From Pseudomonadota bacterium (GTDB taxonomy: Bacteria; Pseudomonadota; Zetaproteobacteria; Mariprofundales; Mariprofundaceae), in contig NVTQ01000036.1 of assembly GCA_002401635.1 (NCBI GenBank), positions 4,616 through 9,868 of the forward strand: DNA of 5,253 bases, read 5' to 3'. The notes beneath the pieces are model-generated. The model was not told the DNA's origin and searched no databases. It saw only the letters and a program-made list of their open reading frames with translations. A program made the position numbers and the translations under genes. Shown here one piece after another: positions 1-5,253 of this stretch; positions within the stretch are counted from its first letter, which is position 1; each line of letters opens with the position of its first letter.

Positions 1-1098
1 AAATCCCATGCTGCGGATGCCAACACTGCGGCATATATGATTGTTGATCGTTTTGTTATCATGGACGGCCTGCATGGTGTGATGCACCTATGCGTGATGG
101 GCGATGATGAAGCTATCGCAGACGAACAACTTGATGCGATGGAAACCACGATTGCTCAAGCCAAAGTACCTGAAGCCATGCGTTTGGATGCCGATACCAG
201 TCAAACGTCCGAGCCCAAAGCACACATGCCACAAAAAGATTATGAAGCAATGGTTGAAGAGGCTAAAGAGTATATTTTAGCAGGTGATATTTTTCAAGTC
301 GTCTTATCACAACGGTTTTCGGCTCCATTAAGCTGTGACCCGCTCACTATTTACCGCGCAGTACGCCACATTAACCCTTCACCGTACCTTTTTTATCTAC
401 ATGTGGATGATACTATCTTGATTGGCTCATCACCTGAAATTTTAGTCAAAAAAGAGGGTGATAAAGCTATTGTTCGACCCATTGCAGGCACCCGCCCGCG
501 TGGTGCGACAGCCATTGAAGATGTGGCTTTGGAAAAGGAACTACTCGCCGATAGCAAGGAAACTGCCGAACATGTCATGCTTGTGGATTTGGGTCGTAAT
601 GACTTGGGTCGCGTATGTGAGTTTGGTTCAGTCAAAGTCACTGATTCGATGTGCATCGAGCGTTACTCGCATGTGATGCATATTGTGTCACAAGTTGAGG
701 GCAAGTTGCGTAACGATATTGATGCACTGGACTTGCTCGCTGCCACATTTCCAGCAGGTACATTATCAGGCGCGCCAAAGATTCGAGCCATGCAGATTAT
801 CCATGAACAAGAATCCGAGCCACGCGGCCCTTATGGTGGCTGTATTGGTCATATTTCTTTTGGTGGCGAAGATATGGATACGGCAATTATTATCCGCACC
901 GCTGTTATTCAAGATGATATGATTTATGTGCAAGCAGGTGCGGGCATCGTGGCTGATTCTGTGCCCGCCAATGAACATCAAGAGTGTGTGAATAAGGCAA
1001 CTGCGATGTTTCGTTCGGTCACCTTAGCACAATCTCAACATGGTGGGCAAAACAACGGGCAGAAGCATGCGCAAGAAGACAAAGGACAAGCATCATGA
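1..1098 (+). CDS. trpE: Anthranilate synthase component I (TrpE), 5' end outside window
   Basis: This is the large subunit of anthranilate synthase, which converts chorismate to anthranilate using ammonia supplied by TrpG; it is cytoplasmic and starts the tryptophan pathway. The reading frame is open from base 1 (frame 1, beginning [12 protein letters not shown]), so the Met at 37 is internal and 365 C-terminal residues are visible out of roughly 500 usual for the family. Counting from that Met, the chorismate-binding signatures are SSPE (131-134), PIAGTRPRG (148-156), [11 protein letters not shown] (182-192), [10 protein letters not shown] (239-248), GPYGG (264-268), GAGIV (301-305) and an E-x-x-E before NKA (313-321), which in the family helps bind Mg2+. 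The N-terminal region that senses tryptophan feedback lies outside. After the usual end near FRSV there is a hydrophilic tail of about 25 residues rich in Gln, Gly, Asn and Lys. The stop overlaps the trpG start. PabB and isochorismate synthases are relatives, but the trpGDC context decides for TrpE. Confidence 0.97.
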   Translation, partial: KSHAADANTAAYMIVDRFVIMDGLHGVMHLCVMGDDEAIADEQLDAMETTIAQAKVPEAMRLDADTSQTSEPKAHMPQKDYEAMVEEAKEYILAGDIFQVVLSQRFSAPLSCDPLTIYRAVRHINPSPYLFYLHVDDTILIGSSPEILVKKEGDKAIVRPIAGTRPRGATAIEDVALEKELLADSKETAEHVMLVDLGRNDLGRVCEFGSVKVTDSMCIERYSHVMHIVSQVEGKLRNDIDALDLLAATFPAGTLSGAPKIRAMQIIHEQESEPRGPYGGCIGHISFGGEDMDTAIIIRTAVIQDDMIYVQAGAGIVADSVPANEHQECVNKATAMFRSVTLAQSQHGGQNNGQKHAQEDKGQAS

Positions 1099-1664
1099 GT
1101 ATCCTCGTTATTGATAATTACGACTCATTTACATTCAATTTGGTGCAATATTTAGGCGAATTGGGCGAAACGCCACTTATTTATCGCAATGACCAAATCA
1201 GCATCGATGAAATTCGCCAGCTTGCACCTGCACGCATCCTCATTTCCCCTGGCCCTTGCACACCTGATGAGGCGGGCATTTCGATGGATGTGATTCGTCA
1301 TTTTTCAGGCAAGCTGCCGATTTTTGGTGTTTGTTTGGGGCACCAGTCCATGGCACAAGTCTTTGGTGGTTTGGTGATTCGTGCGCCACGTTTGATGCAC
1401 GGCAAAACCAGCCCTATCGAACATGATCAACAAGGCATCTTTGCTGGGCTGCCAACACCTTTTACCGCCACACGTTACCATTCATTGATTGTGGATGAAC
1501 CGTTGCCTGACTGTCTTGTGCGTACAGCATGGACAGCCGAAGGCGAGCTTATGGGCTTGCGTCATAAAGAACATCCGACCTTTGGTGTGCAGTTTCACCC
1601 AGAATCAATTTTGACTGAGCATGGGCACCAAATGTTGAAAAACTTTCTTGAGGTGTCGGCGTGA
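1095..1664 (+). CDS. trpG: Anthranilate synthase component II, glutamine amidotransferase (TrpG)
   Basis: This 189-residue protein is a class I glutamine amidotransferase that hydrolyses glutamine and passes ammonia to TrpE. The catalytic triad is visible: Cys80 in GVCLGHQ, and His168 and Glu170 in FHPES. Other family motifs are the N-terminal DNYDSFTFN (7-15), [11 protein letters not shown] (51-61) and MHGK (101-104). Length is normal for a stand-alone subunit, with no fusion to TrpD. The ATG overlaps the trpE stop by four bases (ATGA), and AAAGGA at 1081-1086 is a well-placed ribosome binding site. Enzymes of this type often also serve as PabA in folate synthesis; the sequence alone cannot tell whether this one is shared, and no pabB is in the window. 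Confidence 0.97.
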   Translation: MSILVIDNYDSFTFNLVQYLGELGETPLIYRNDQISIDEIRQLAPARILISPGPCTPDEAGISMDVIRHFSGKLPIFGVCLGHQSMAQVFGGLVIRAPRLMHGKTSPIEHDQQGIFAGLPTPFTATRYHSLIVDEPLPDCLVRTAWTAEGELMGLRHKEHPTFGVQFHPESILTEHGHQMLKNFLEVSA

Positions 1665-2692
1665 GCAATATCATTTTATCTGCTATCAAACAGCTACAAA
1701 ACAATGAACCACTCAATCAAGAAAATAGTGAGAAAGTATTCACTGCTATCATGGCTGGCGAAGCAACATCGGCACAAATTGCTAGCATATTGATGGGTAT
1801 TTCTATTCGCGGTGAAAGCATCGAAATCGTTTCTGGCGCGGCCAAAGCCATGCGCGCAGCAGCCACCCATATCCATCCAAAATCTACAGGTTTGTTAGAC
1901 ACCTGTGGCACGGGCGGCGATGGTGCTAAAACATTCAACATTTCCACTGCTGTCGCTTTGCTAACCGCAGCATGCGGCGTTCCCGTAGCCAAACACGGCA
2001 ACCGTGCCATGTCTTCCAAATCAGGTGCTGCCGATGTATTGGAGGCCTTGGGTGTAAACCTAAACATTTCTCCCCAGCAAGTAGCACAATGTGTGGATGA
2101 AGTGGGTATTGGGTTTCTATTCGCTCCCAACCATCACCCTGCCATGAAATACGCGGGACCTACCCGCAAAGAAATGGGCATACGCACGATTTTCAACCTG
2201 CTAGGCCCTTTGACCAACCCAGCATCTGCTGACTATCAAATTCTTGGTGTATTTAGCAAAGATAAAATGTCTTTGGTTGCTGGCGCACTACAATCGCTTG
2301 GCATTAAACGCGCGCTTATTGTGCATGGGCGCGATGGTTTGGATGAAATCACCACAACAAATATCACCGATGCACTATGGGTAGAGCAGGGTCGCCCGCC
2401 TATGGCATTTGAAATTGATCCAGAAGCCTTTGGTATGCCTTTCGCTAGCCCCCAAGCTCTAGAAGGTGATGATGCCGCGACCAATGCTGAAATCCTCCTC
2501 CATATCTTTGCAGGTTCGCAAGGTGCAGGTCGTGATATTGTACTGCTTAATGCTGCTGCTGCGCTTTGGGTGGCGGGAAAGGTGGATGGTATTGCCGATG
2601 GTCTTTGCATGGCTGCTGAAGCCATTGATTCAGGAAAAGTAACAGCGACACTAAATGCTTTGGTAATATTCACACAAGGCGCTTCAGCATGA
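1661..2692 (+). CDS. trpD: Anthranilate phosphoribosyltransferase (TrpD)
   Basis: TrpD transfers the phosphoribosyl group from PRPP to anthranilate, the second committed step to tryptophan. The 343 residues match the monofunctional family length. Visible motifs are the PRPP-binding DTCGTGGDG (80-88), [21 protein letters not shown] (111-131), a [21 protein letters not shown] block (167-187) carrying the conserved Arg and Lys of the anthranilate site, the metal-binding DGLDE (225-229), and a C-terminal [12 protein letters not shown] segment. The start is GTG, overlapping the trpG stop as GTGA; GAGGTG at 1650-1655 is a plausible Shine-Dalgarno five bases upstream. It is the only gene of the four-gene set seen to use GTG. 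Translation is probably coupled to trpG. Confidence 0.97.
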   Translation: MSNIILSAIKQLQNNEPLNQENSEKVFTAIMAGEATSAQIASILMGISIRGESIEIVSGAAKAMRAAATHIHPKSTGLLDTCGTGGDGAKTFNISTAVALLTAACGVPVAKHGNRAMSSKSGAADVLEALGVNLNISPQQVAQCVDEVGIGFLFAPNHHPAMKYAGPTRKEMGIRTIFNLLGPLTNPASADYQILGVFSKDKMSLVAGALQSLGIKRALIVHGRDGLDEITTTNITDALWVEQGRPPMAFEIDPEAFGMPFASPQALEGDDAATNAEILLHIFAGSQGAGRDIVLLNAAAALWVAGKVDGIADGLCMAAEAIDSGKVTATLNALVIFTQGASA

Positions 2693-3474
2693 GTTCCATT
2701 CTCAATGAAATTGCTACTTATAAACGCCAATGGGTCAAACAGTGCAAACAACAAATCTGTGAAGCGGACGTTTTAAAACAAGCCAAAACTTATATACCTT
2801 TAGATTTTGCCAAAGCCCTATCCACGAAAGTTCACAGCCATGAGAATGCGGTTATTGCAGAAGTAAAAAAAGCATCCCCATCCAAAGGTGTTATTCGCGA
2901 GGATTTTGACCCAGTAAGCATTGCAACATCTTATGAAGAAGGTGGTGCAACATGTTTGTCTGTGCTCACCGATGTCAAATACTTCCAAGGTGCTGATGAT
3001 TATGTCCGTGATATTCGCAAGGCTGTGAACATCCCTATCTTACGCAAAGATTTTATCGTTGATCCATACCAAATCGCCGAAGCTCGTGCCATGGGCGCTG
3101 ATTGCATTCTTATTATTCTAGCTATGGTAGATGATAATCTGGCACATGAACTCAATGCCGCTGCAAATGAATTGGGACTTTCCGTACTCCCAGAAGTACA
3201 TAATGCTGCCGAGCTAGAACGTGCCATGGATTTAAACACCTCATTGATGGGTATCAACAACCGTAATCTGCATAACTTTGAAACATCATTACAAACCACA
3301 CTCGATTTACAGGCTGAAATAAGCTCGCAGCGTACTATTATTACCGAATCGGGTATTTTCACGCCTGCCGATATTCATTTGATGAACAATGCTGATATTT
3401 ATGGTTTTTTGATTGGCGAGTCTCTTATGCGCCAAACAAACCCTGGCCAAGCATTAAAGCAACTCATGCATTAA
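2689..3474 (+). CDS. trpC: Indole-3-glycerol phosphate synthase (TrpC)
   Basis: TrpC closes the indole ring, turning CdRP into indole-3-glycerol phosphate with loss of CO2 and water. The 261 residues form one (beta/alpha)8 barrel and are not fused to TrpF. Family active-site motifs are present: IAEVKKASPSKG (56-67, with Glu58 and Lys60), LRKDFI (118-123, with the catalytic Lys120), LPEVH (167-171, with Glu169), GINNRNL (188-194), ITESGI (218-223) and a phosphate-binding IGESLMR (242-248). The start ATG overlaps the trpD stop by four bases, with AAGG at 2676-2679 as a modest ribosome binding site. The last codons and stop (CAT TAA) lie inside the left tip of the inverted repeat that follows, so the extreme C-terminus may have been set by that element. 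trpF, trpB and trpA do not follow. Confidence 0.97.
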   Translation: MSSILNEIATYKRQWVKQCKQQICEADVLKQAKTYIPLDFAKALSTKVHSHENAVIAEVKKASPSKGVIREDFDPVSIATSYEEGGATCLSVLTDVKYFQGADDYVRDIRKAVNIPILRKDFIVDPYQIAEARAMGADCILIILAMVDDNLAHELNAAANELGLSVLPEVHNAAELERAMDLNTSLMGINNRNLHNFETSLQTTLDLQAEISSQRTIITESGIFTPADIHLMNNADIYGFLIGESLMRQTNPGQALKQLMH

Positions 3475-3640
3475 ACCCAAGATCCGACATTGAATGTGGG
3501 TGCAGGGTGTAAGTATTTGGTTTGCATGGCGTTGTGGGAAATCTTGTGGTCACCTTATGGGTGATGAATGATTTCTTGGAATGTCAGACAAGCCAAATAT
3601 AGTTATTCAGCAATTGATTTATCCTATTCTTTGCCCATAT

Positions 3641-3717
3641 CACCCCTCATCCTAACCTTCTCCCCTCAAGTGGACTAAACTCCCTCTCCCGCTTGAGGGA
3701 GAGGGTTGGGGTGAGGG
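3641..3717. repeat. GC-rich dispersed-type palindrome at centre of the fold-back element
   Basis: The left half (3641-3670, CACCCCTCATCCTAACCTTC onwards) and the right half (3692-3717, CTTGAGGGAGAGGGTTGGGG onwards) are imperfect inverted copies, differing by about three substitutions and a one-base gap. Within it CCCTCTCCC (3682-3690) and GGGAGAGGG (3697-3705) make a perfect 9-bp stem with the six-base loop GCTTGA. Purine-rich GAGGGAGAGGGTTGGGGTGAGGG segments of this kind are familiar from dispersed palindromes in many proteobacterial genomes (recollection, not a search result). As RNA it would fold strongly downstream of trpC and could protect or stop the transcript, but no U run follows, so it is not a standard intrinsic terminator. 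Confidence 0.7.
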
Positions 3718-3761
3718 TTTTCAAACAATGAGGTGTCATTTAGATGAATGCTTTTTTCTAA

Positions 3762-3788
3762 GGTAAATCAATTTATGAATCACTATAG
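3762..3788 (+). repeat. Direct repeat of the inner arm, copy 1
   Basis: This stretch matches 4072-4098 at 23 of 27 positions, including the unbroken 15-mer TATGAATCACTATAG. It coincides with most of the right inner arm of the fold-back element, so the second copy probably is a fragment of the same repeat family. Confidence 0.6.
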
Positions 3789-3790
3789 TT

Positions 3791-3804
3791 GCGGCATGTG
3801 CCGC
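3791..3804. repeat. Short perfect palindrome GCGGCA-TG-TGCCGC
   Basis: Six-base arms GCGGCA and TGCCGC match perfectly around a two-base centre. The site sits between the inner and outer right arms of the fold-back element, where the left arm has unrelated sequence. It could be a protein-binding site or a hairpin tip of the element; nothing in the sequence chooses between these. Confidence 0.45.
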
Positions 3805-3907
3805 ATGTCAATGTCGGATCTTGGGTTAAATGCCAAGCGTTTGCGAGGCTAAACAACTGTAGCGAGAAATATTGCGCTTGCGTTGATCAGCATTCCCTAG
3901 ACATTCT

Positions 3908-3969
3908 CTATAGTCGTCCAGGAATTGGTTTACAGCTACGCCTTCATGCGACCAGTTTTTTATTTCACC
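3908..3969 (+). repeat. 62-bp direct repeat, copy A (upstream of receiver gene)
   Basis: Begins CTATAGTCGTCCAGGAATTG and matches 4573-4634 at 57 of 62 positions without gaps; the middle 22 bases, from GCTACGCC to the following T run, are identical. Similarity fades at both edges. TGGT and ACCA within it, with CGC/GCG in copy B, allow a bulged hairpin. On the minus strand it reads as WSHEGVAVNQFLDDY, but the frame has no recognisable protein around it, so it is treated as a non-coding dispersed repeat. Confidence 0.75.
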
Positions 3970-3973
3970 GTCA

Positions 3974-4043
3974 CCCCCCGAGTATTTGTGTCGGGAGGGG
4001 GGGGCTAGCATTCATCATGGACCCCCGATAAAATCTTGTGGGG
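3974..4043. repeat. C/G-rich palindromes with a run of eight G
   Basis: CCCCCCGA (3974-3981) pairs with TCGGG-A-GGG (3991-3999), giving eight pairs with one bulged A and a nine-base loop. The G8 run (3997-4004) is also complementary to CCCCC at 4022-4026, which in turn starts a second bulged palindrome, CCCC-GAT-AAA-ATC-TTGT-GGGG (4023-4043). The two C tracts therefore compete for one G tract. Palindromes of the form GATCCCCG...CGGGGAT are common dispersed repeats in proteobacteria, and this pair may be two degenerate members in tandem. No coding function is evident. Confidence 0.5.
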
Positions 4044-4071
4044 ATGGTCAGCGTGAAAATCATAGAATGAC

Positions 4072-4098
4072 GGTAACTTCATGTATGAATCACTATAG
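4072..4098 (+). repeat. Direct repeat of the inner arm, copy 2
   Basis: Second copy of the 27-base repeat (GGTAA, a diverged seven-base middle, then TATGAATCACTATAG). Similarity stops sharply after the final G, where an A run leads into the putative receiver-gene promoter. It lies directly upstream of the palindrome at 4112-4131. Confidence 0.6.
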
Positions 4099-4111
4099 AA
4101 AAAAATGCTCT

Positions 4112-4133
4112 TATAGCATATTTATGCTATATA
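4112..4133 (+). promoter_or_regulatory. Operator-like palindrome overlapping a possible extended -10 promoter
   Basis: TATAGCAT (4112-4119) and ATGCTATA (4124-4131) are perfect inverted arms separated by ATTT. The right arm overlaps TGCTATATA (4125-4133), which fits an extended -10 element; a start of transcription near 4140 would leave a leader of about 26 bases before the receiver ATG at 4166. No good -35 hexamer is seen around 4105-4110. The overlap would suit repression by a dimeric regulator, but AT-rich palindromes arise easily and no experiment supports this. Confidence 0.4.
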
Positions 4134-4165
4134 CAGATGAATGCCTACTGCCTACTTTTTCGATC

Positions 4166-4522
4166 ATGATTCATATTATTGATGACGATCCACACATTCT
4201 TTCCATGCTTGGTGAAATTATGGAAATGCTGGGTCGTCCTGCAGCATCTTTTTCCTGCTCATCCAGCTATTGCGAGTATGCCAATAGTAGCAATTACAAC
4301 CCTCCCAATATTATCATCACCGATGTCAAAATGCCGAAAGTAAGTGGCTATCAGTTAATAAAAAATGTCTCAGACATCCATAAGGGAATAAAGTTCATTG
4401 TTATGACTGGCTATCAAGAGACACAAGACAAACTCTGCGAACAGCCATATGTTTTTATAAGAAAACCATTTAACCCAGCAAATTTGGATACCCATATCCA
4501 ACTACTTATGGATGATGCTTAA
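4166..4522 (+). CDS. Stand-alone CheY-like response regulator receiver protein
   Basis: The 118 residues are a single receiver domain with no output domain. The acidic pocket is Asp6-Asp7 (IIDDDPH), the phosphoacceptor is Asp53 (IITDVKMP), the switch Thr is Thr81 (IVMTGY), and the invariant Lys is Lys100 (FIRKPF), all in the expected order and spacing, so the protein should accept phosphate from a histidine kinase or phosphotransfer protein. The frame stays open upstream to 3986, but that region is repeat sequence; the ATG at 4166 places Met just before the first beta strand, as is usual. An in-frame ATG at 4124 would add 14 residues. No Shine-Dalgarno is visible before 4166, so initiation is uncertain. 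No kinase or partner is adjacent. Low resemblance to named CheY or Spo0F proteins means no specific pathway can be assigned. Direct repeats bracket the gene. Confidence 0.85.
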   Translation: MIHIIDDDPHILSMLGEIMEMLGRPAASFSCSSSYCEYANSSNYNPPNIIITDVKMPKVSGYQLIKNVSDIHKGIKFIVMTGYQETQDKLCEQPYVFIRKPFNPANLDTHIQLLMDDA

Positions 4523-4742
4523 GAATACGCTTTTGCGTTATGCCTGGCTTAAGGACTCCTCGAAGAACCTAACTATAGTCGTTCAGGAATTGGTTTTCCG
4601 CTACGCCTTCATGCGACCAGTTTTTCATTCCACCACGCCTTGTCATGAATAAAAAATAGCGGTGTTTGACTCGCGTGAGGTTTTTCGATCTGCCTTTTAA
4701 CAATCATTTACTAGGCTCTCAAAAACACACATCACTTATAAC
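4523..4742. other. Convergent intergenic region without a gene
   Basis: This is the gap between the receiver stop and the rplQ terminator. It holds repeat copy B (4573-4634) and a weak ACGC-TTTT-GCGT hairpin near 4527-4538 that lacks a following T run. The remaining 4635-4742 is AT-rich with no credible reading frame, RNA gene or strong structure. No clear terminator specific to the receiver gene is visible before the rplQ terminator. Confidence 0.6.
4573..4634 (+). repeat. 62-bp direct repeat, copy B (downstream of receiver gene)
   Basis: Begins CTATAGTCGTTCAGGAATTG; the partner lies 665 bases upstream in the same orientation, with the receiver gene between them. The differences from copy A are five substitutions. 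After the shared CACC at its right end the two flanks are unrelated. Confidence 0.75.
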
Positions 4743-4774
4743 AAAAAAAAGGCCGCACAATGTGCGACCTTTTT
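4743..4774 (-). terminator. Intrinsic terminator of the rpoA-rplQ transcript
   Basis: Read on the minus strand, GGTCGCAC and GTGCGGCC form an eight-pair stem (one U-G pair) around the loop ATT, followed by eight T. It ends 25 bases past the rplQ stop. On the plus strand the same stem has a C-A mismatch and only five T follow, so it favours the minus direction but might also stop plus-strand readthrough from the receiver gene. Confidence 0.88.
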
Positions 4775-4798
4775 AAAAATTACTCAAACAAACCTAGT

Positions 4799-5194
4799 TT
4801 ACGATTCTGTTGTTTCTTCCGAAACTTCCAGTGTCGCTGGTTTATCAACCAATTCAATAACAGCCATTGGCGCAGCATCACCATTACGGAAGCCAGTTTT
4901 AACCATGCGCGTATAACCACCACAACGTTCTGCAGATGCTTTGGCAATATCATCAAACAAGCGATCAACAATTGGGCGGTGACGCAACTTAGCCAATGCT
5001 TGACGACGTGAATGCAAATCGCCCTTCTTAGCCAAGGTAATCAACTTTTCAACATAAGGACGCATTGCACGTGCCTTAGGCTCTGTTGTTTCGATACGGC
5101 CATGTGTAATCAATGCAGTTGCCAAGTTGGCAAGCAAAGCGCGACGGTGACCAGTTGGGCGATTTAATCCGCCGTGATGTTTACGATGTCTCAT
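4799..5194 (-). CDS. rplQ: 50S ribosomal protein L17
   Basis: L17 is a structural protein of the large ribosomal subunit. The 131-residue product starts [20 protein letters not shown], then shows the family blocks [32 protein letters not shown] (28-59), a basic [11 protein letters not shown] helix (63-73), and [26 protein letters not shown] (92-117), the diagnostic L17 C-terminal segment. A short acidic tail (EVSEETTES) follows. The ATG is supported by AAGAGGA at 5202-5208, seven bases upstream. It follows the rpoA tail by 35 bases, the standard alpha-operon order, and an intrinsic terminator closes the transcript, so rplQ is the last gene. Confidence 0.97.
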   Translation of the reverse strand: MRHRKHHGGLNRPTGHRRALLANLATALITHGRIETTEPKARAMRPYVEKLITLAKKGDLHSRRQALAKLRHRPIVDRLFDDIAKASAERCGGYTRMVKTGFRNGDAAPMAVIELVDKPATLEVSEETTES

Positions 5195-5201
5195 CGGTAA
5201 T

Positions 5202-5208
5202 TCCTCTT
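5202..5208 (-). promoter_or_regulatory. Ribosome binding site of rplQ
   Basis: On the minus strand AAGAGGA lies seven bases before the ATG at 5194-5192. It is the strongest Shine-Dalgarno in the window and fixes the start of this highly expressed gene. Confidence 0.8.
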
Positions 5209-5229
5209 AAATCTCTTAGCAGTCAACAA

Positions 5230-5253
5230 TTAAGCTTCAGCAGCTTCATCGTC
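5230..5253 (-). CDS. rpoA: RNA polymerase alpha subunit, last seven codons (partial)
   Basis: On the minus strand the final codons read DDEAAEA followed by TAA, 35 bases before rplQ. Only seven residues are visible, so the identification rests on position: rpoA precedes rplQ in the alpha operon of nearly all bacteria, and acidic C-terminal tails are common in RpoA. No domain can be checked here. The frame was chosen because it ends in a stop directly upstream of the rplQ ribosome binding site. Confidence 0.65.
   Translation of the reverse strand, partial: DDEAAEA

Larger units (their letters stand above)
3468..3833. repeat. Fold-back (nested inverted repeat) element, MITE-like
   Basis: The outer arms 3468-3493 and 3808-3833 are inverted copies of each other, with 25 of 26 positions matching and an unbroken 20-base core (AACCCAAGATCCGACATTGA and its complement). 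Inside them, 3598-3626 and 3759-3787 form a second inverted pair matching at 24 of 29 positions, and at the centre is the palindrome at 3641-3717. No open reading frame of note lies within, so there is no transposase. Arm spacing is unequal: 104 bases separate outer and inner repeats on the left but only 20 on the right. No clear target-site duplication was found at the tips. The architecture suggests a non-autonomous mobile element or a composite of several small dispersed repeats; which one cannot be decided from a single copy. Confidence 0.65.

Noticed and set aside
2236..2754. Minus-strand reading frame of 172 codons antisense to trpD
   Set aside because: Low-complexity Ala/Ser composition typical of a shadow frame, with a fully conserved TrpD on the plus strand.
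3476..3499. Possible trp operon terminator just after trpC
   Set aside because: CCGACATTGAATGTGGG can fold only into a weak interrupted stem and no T run follows.
3826..4011. Minus-strand reading frame of 61 codons containing WSHEGVAVNQFLDDY
   Set aside because: Its recognisable part is the 62-bp repeat; copy B translates to a similar peptide only within the repeat, so the frame is incidental.
3789..4031. Small plus-strand reading frame of 80 codons
   Set aside because: It runs through the repeat arm, copy A and the G-rich palindrome, has no ribosome binding site and no recognisable domain.
3986..4165. Longer N-terminus for the receiver protein (start at 3986)
   Set aside because: The extra 60 residues are translated from C/G palindromes and repeat sequence, match no domain, and the receiver fold begins right at the Met encoded at 4166.
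4527..4538. ACGC-TTTT-GCGT hairpin as receiver-gene terminator
   Set aside because: The stem has only four pairs and lacks a following T run.
3468..4634. CRISPR array or tRNA gene among the repeats
   Set aside because: The repeats are two-copy, unevenly spaced and different from each other, and no cloverleaf-like arrangement with tRNA consensus boxes was seen.
4760..5011. Plus-strand reading frame of 83 codons
   Set aside because: It is antisense to rplQ and begins inside the terminator stem; the L17 frame on the other strand is unambiguous.

Overview
The window carries the end of a tryptophan biosynthesis operon, an orphan response-regulator gene in a repeat-rich intergenic stretch, and the end of the alpha operon (rplQ, tail of rpoA) on the opposite strand. 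Gene content, a bacterial L17 and moderate GC point to a proteobacterium. The style of the L17 and Trp proteins would fit a marine Zetaproteobacterium or a gammaproteobacterium, but this placement is a guess from memory and is not demonstrated.

Positions 1-3474 (+) hold trpE (5' truncated by the window), trpG, trpD and trpC. Each stop codon overlaps the next start by four bases (ATGA, GTGA, ATGA), so the genes look like one translationally coupled transcript. TrpE and TrpG form anthranilate synthase, TrpD adds the phosphoribosyl group and TrpC closes the indole ring. trpF, trpB and trpA do not follow, so the last steps must be encoded elsewhere. All catalytic motifs inspected are intact.

Positions 3475-4165 contain no convincing gene but are packed with repeats. 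A fold-back element (about 3468-3833) has an outer inverted repeat of 26 bp (25 matching), an inner one of 29 bp (24 matching) and a GC-rich central palindrome. Its left tip includes the trpC stop codon. It is followed by C/G-rich palindromes with a run of eight G, a partial direct repeat of the inner arm, and copy A of a 62-bp direct repeat.

Positions 4166-4522 (+) encode a 118-residue stand-alone CheY-like receiver with every phosphorylation residue present, preceded by a 20-bp palindrome overlapping a possible extended -10 promoter. Copy B of the 62-bp repeat (57 of 62 identical to copy A) lies just after it, so this gene is bracketed by direct repeats.

Positions 4743-5253 are read on the minus strand: the rpoA tail, then rplQ with a good ribosome binding site, then an intrinsic terminator. 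The trp/receiver side and the rpoA-rplQ side therefore converge in the 4523-4798 interval.
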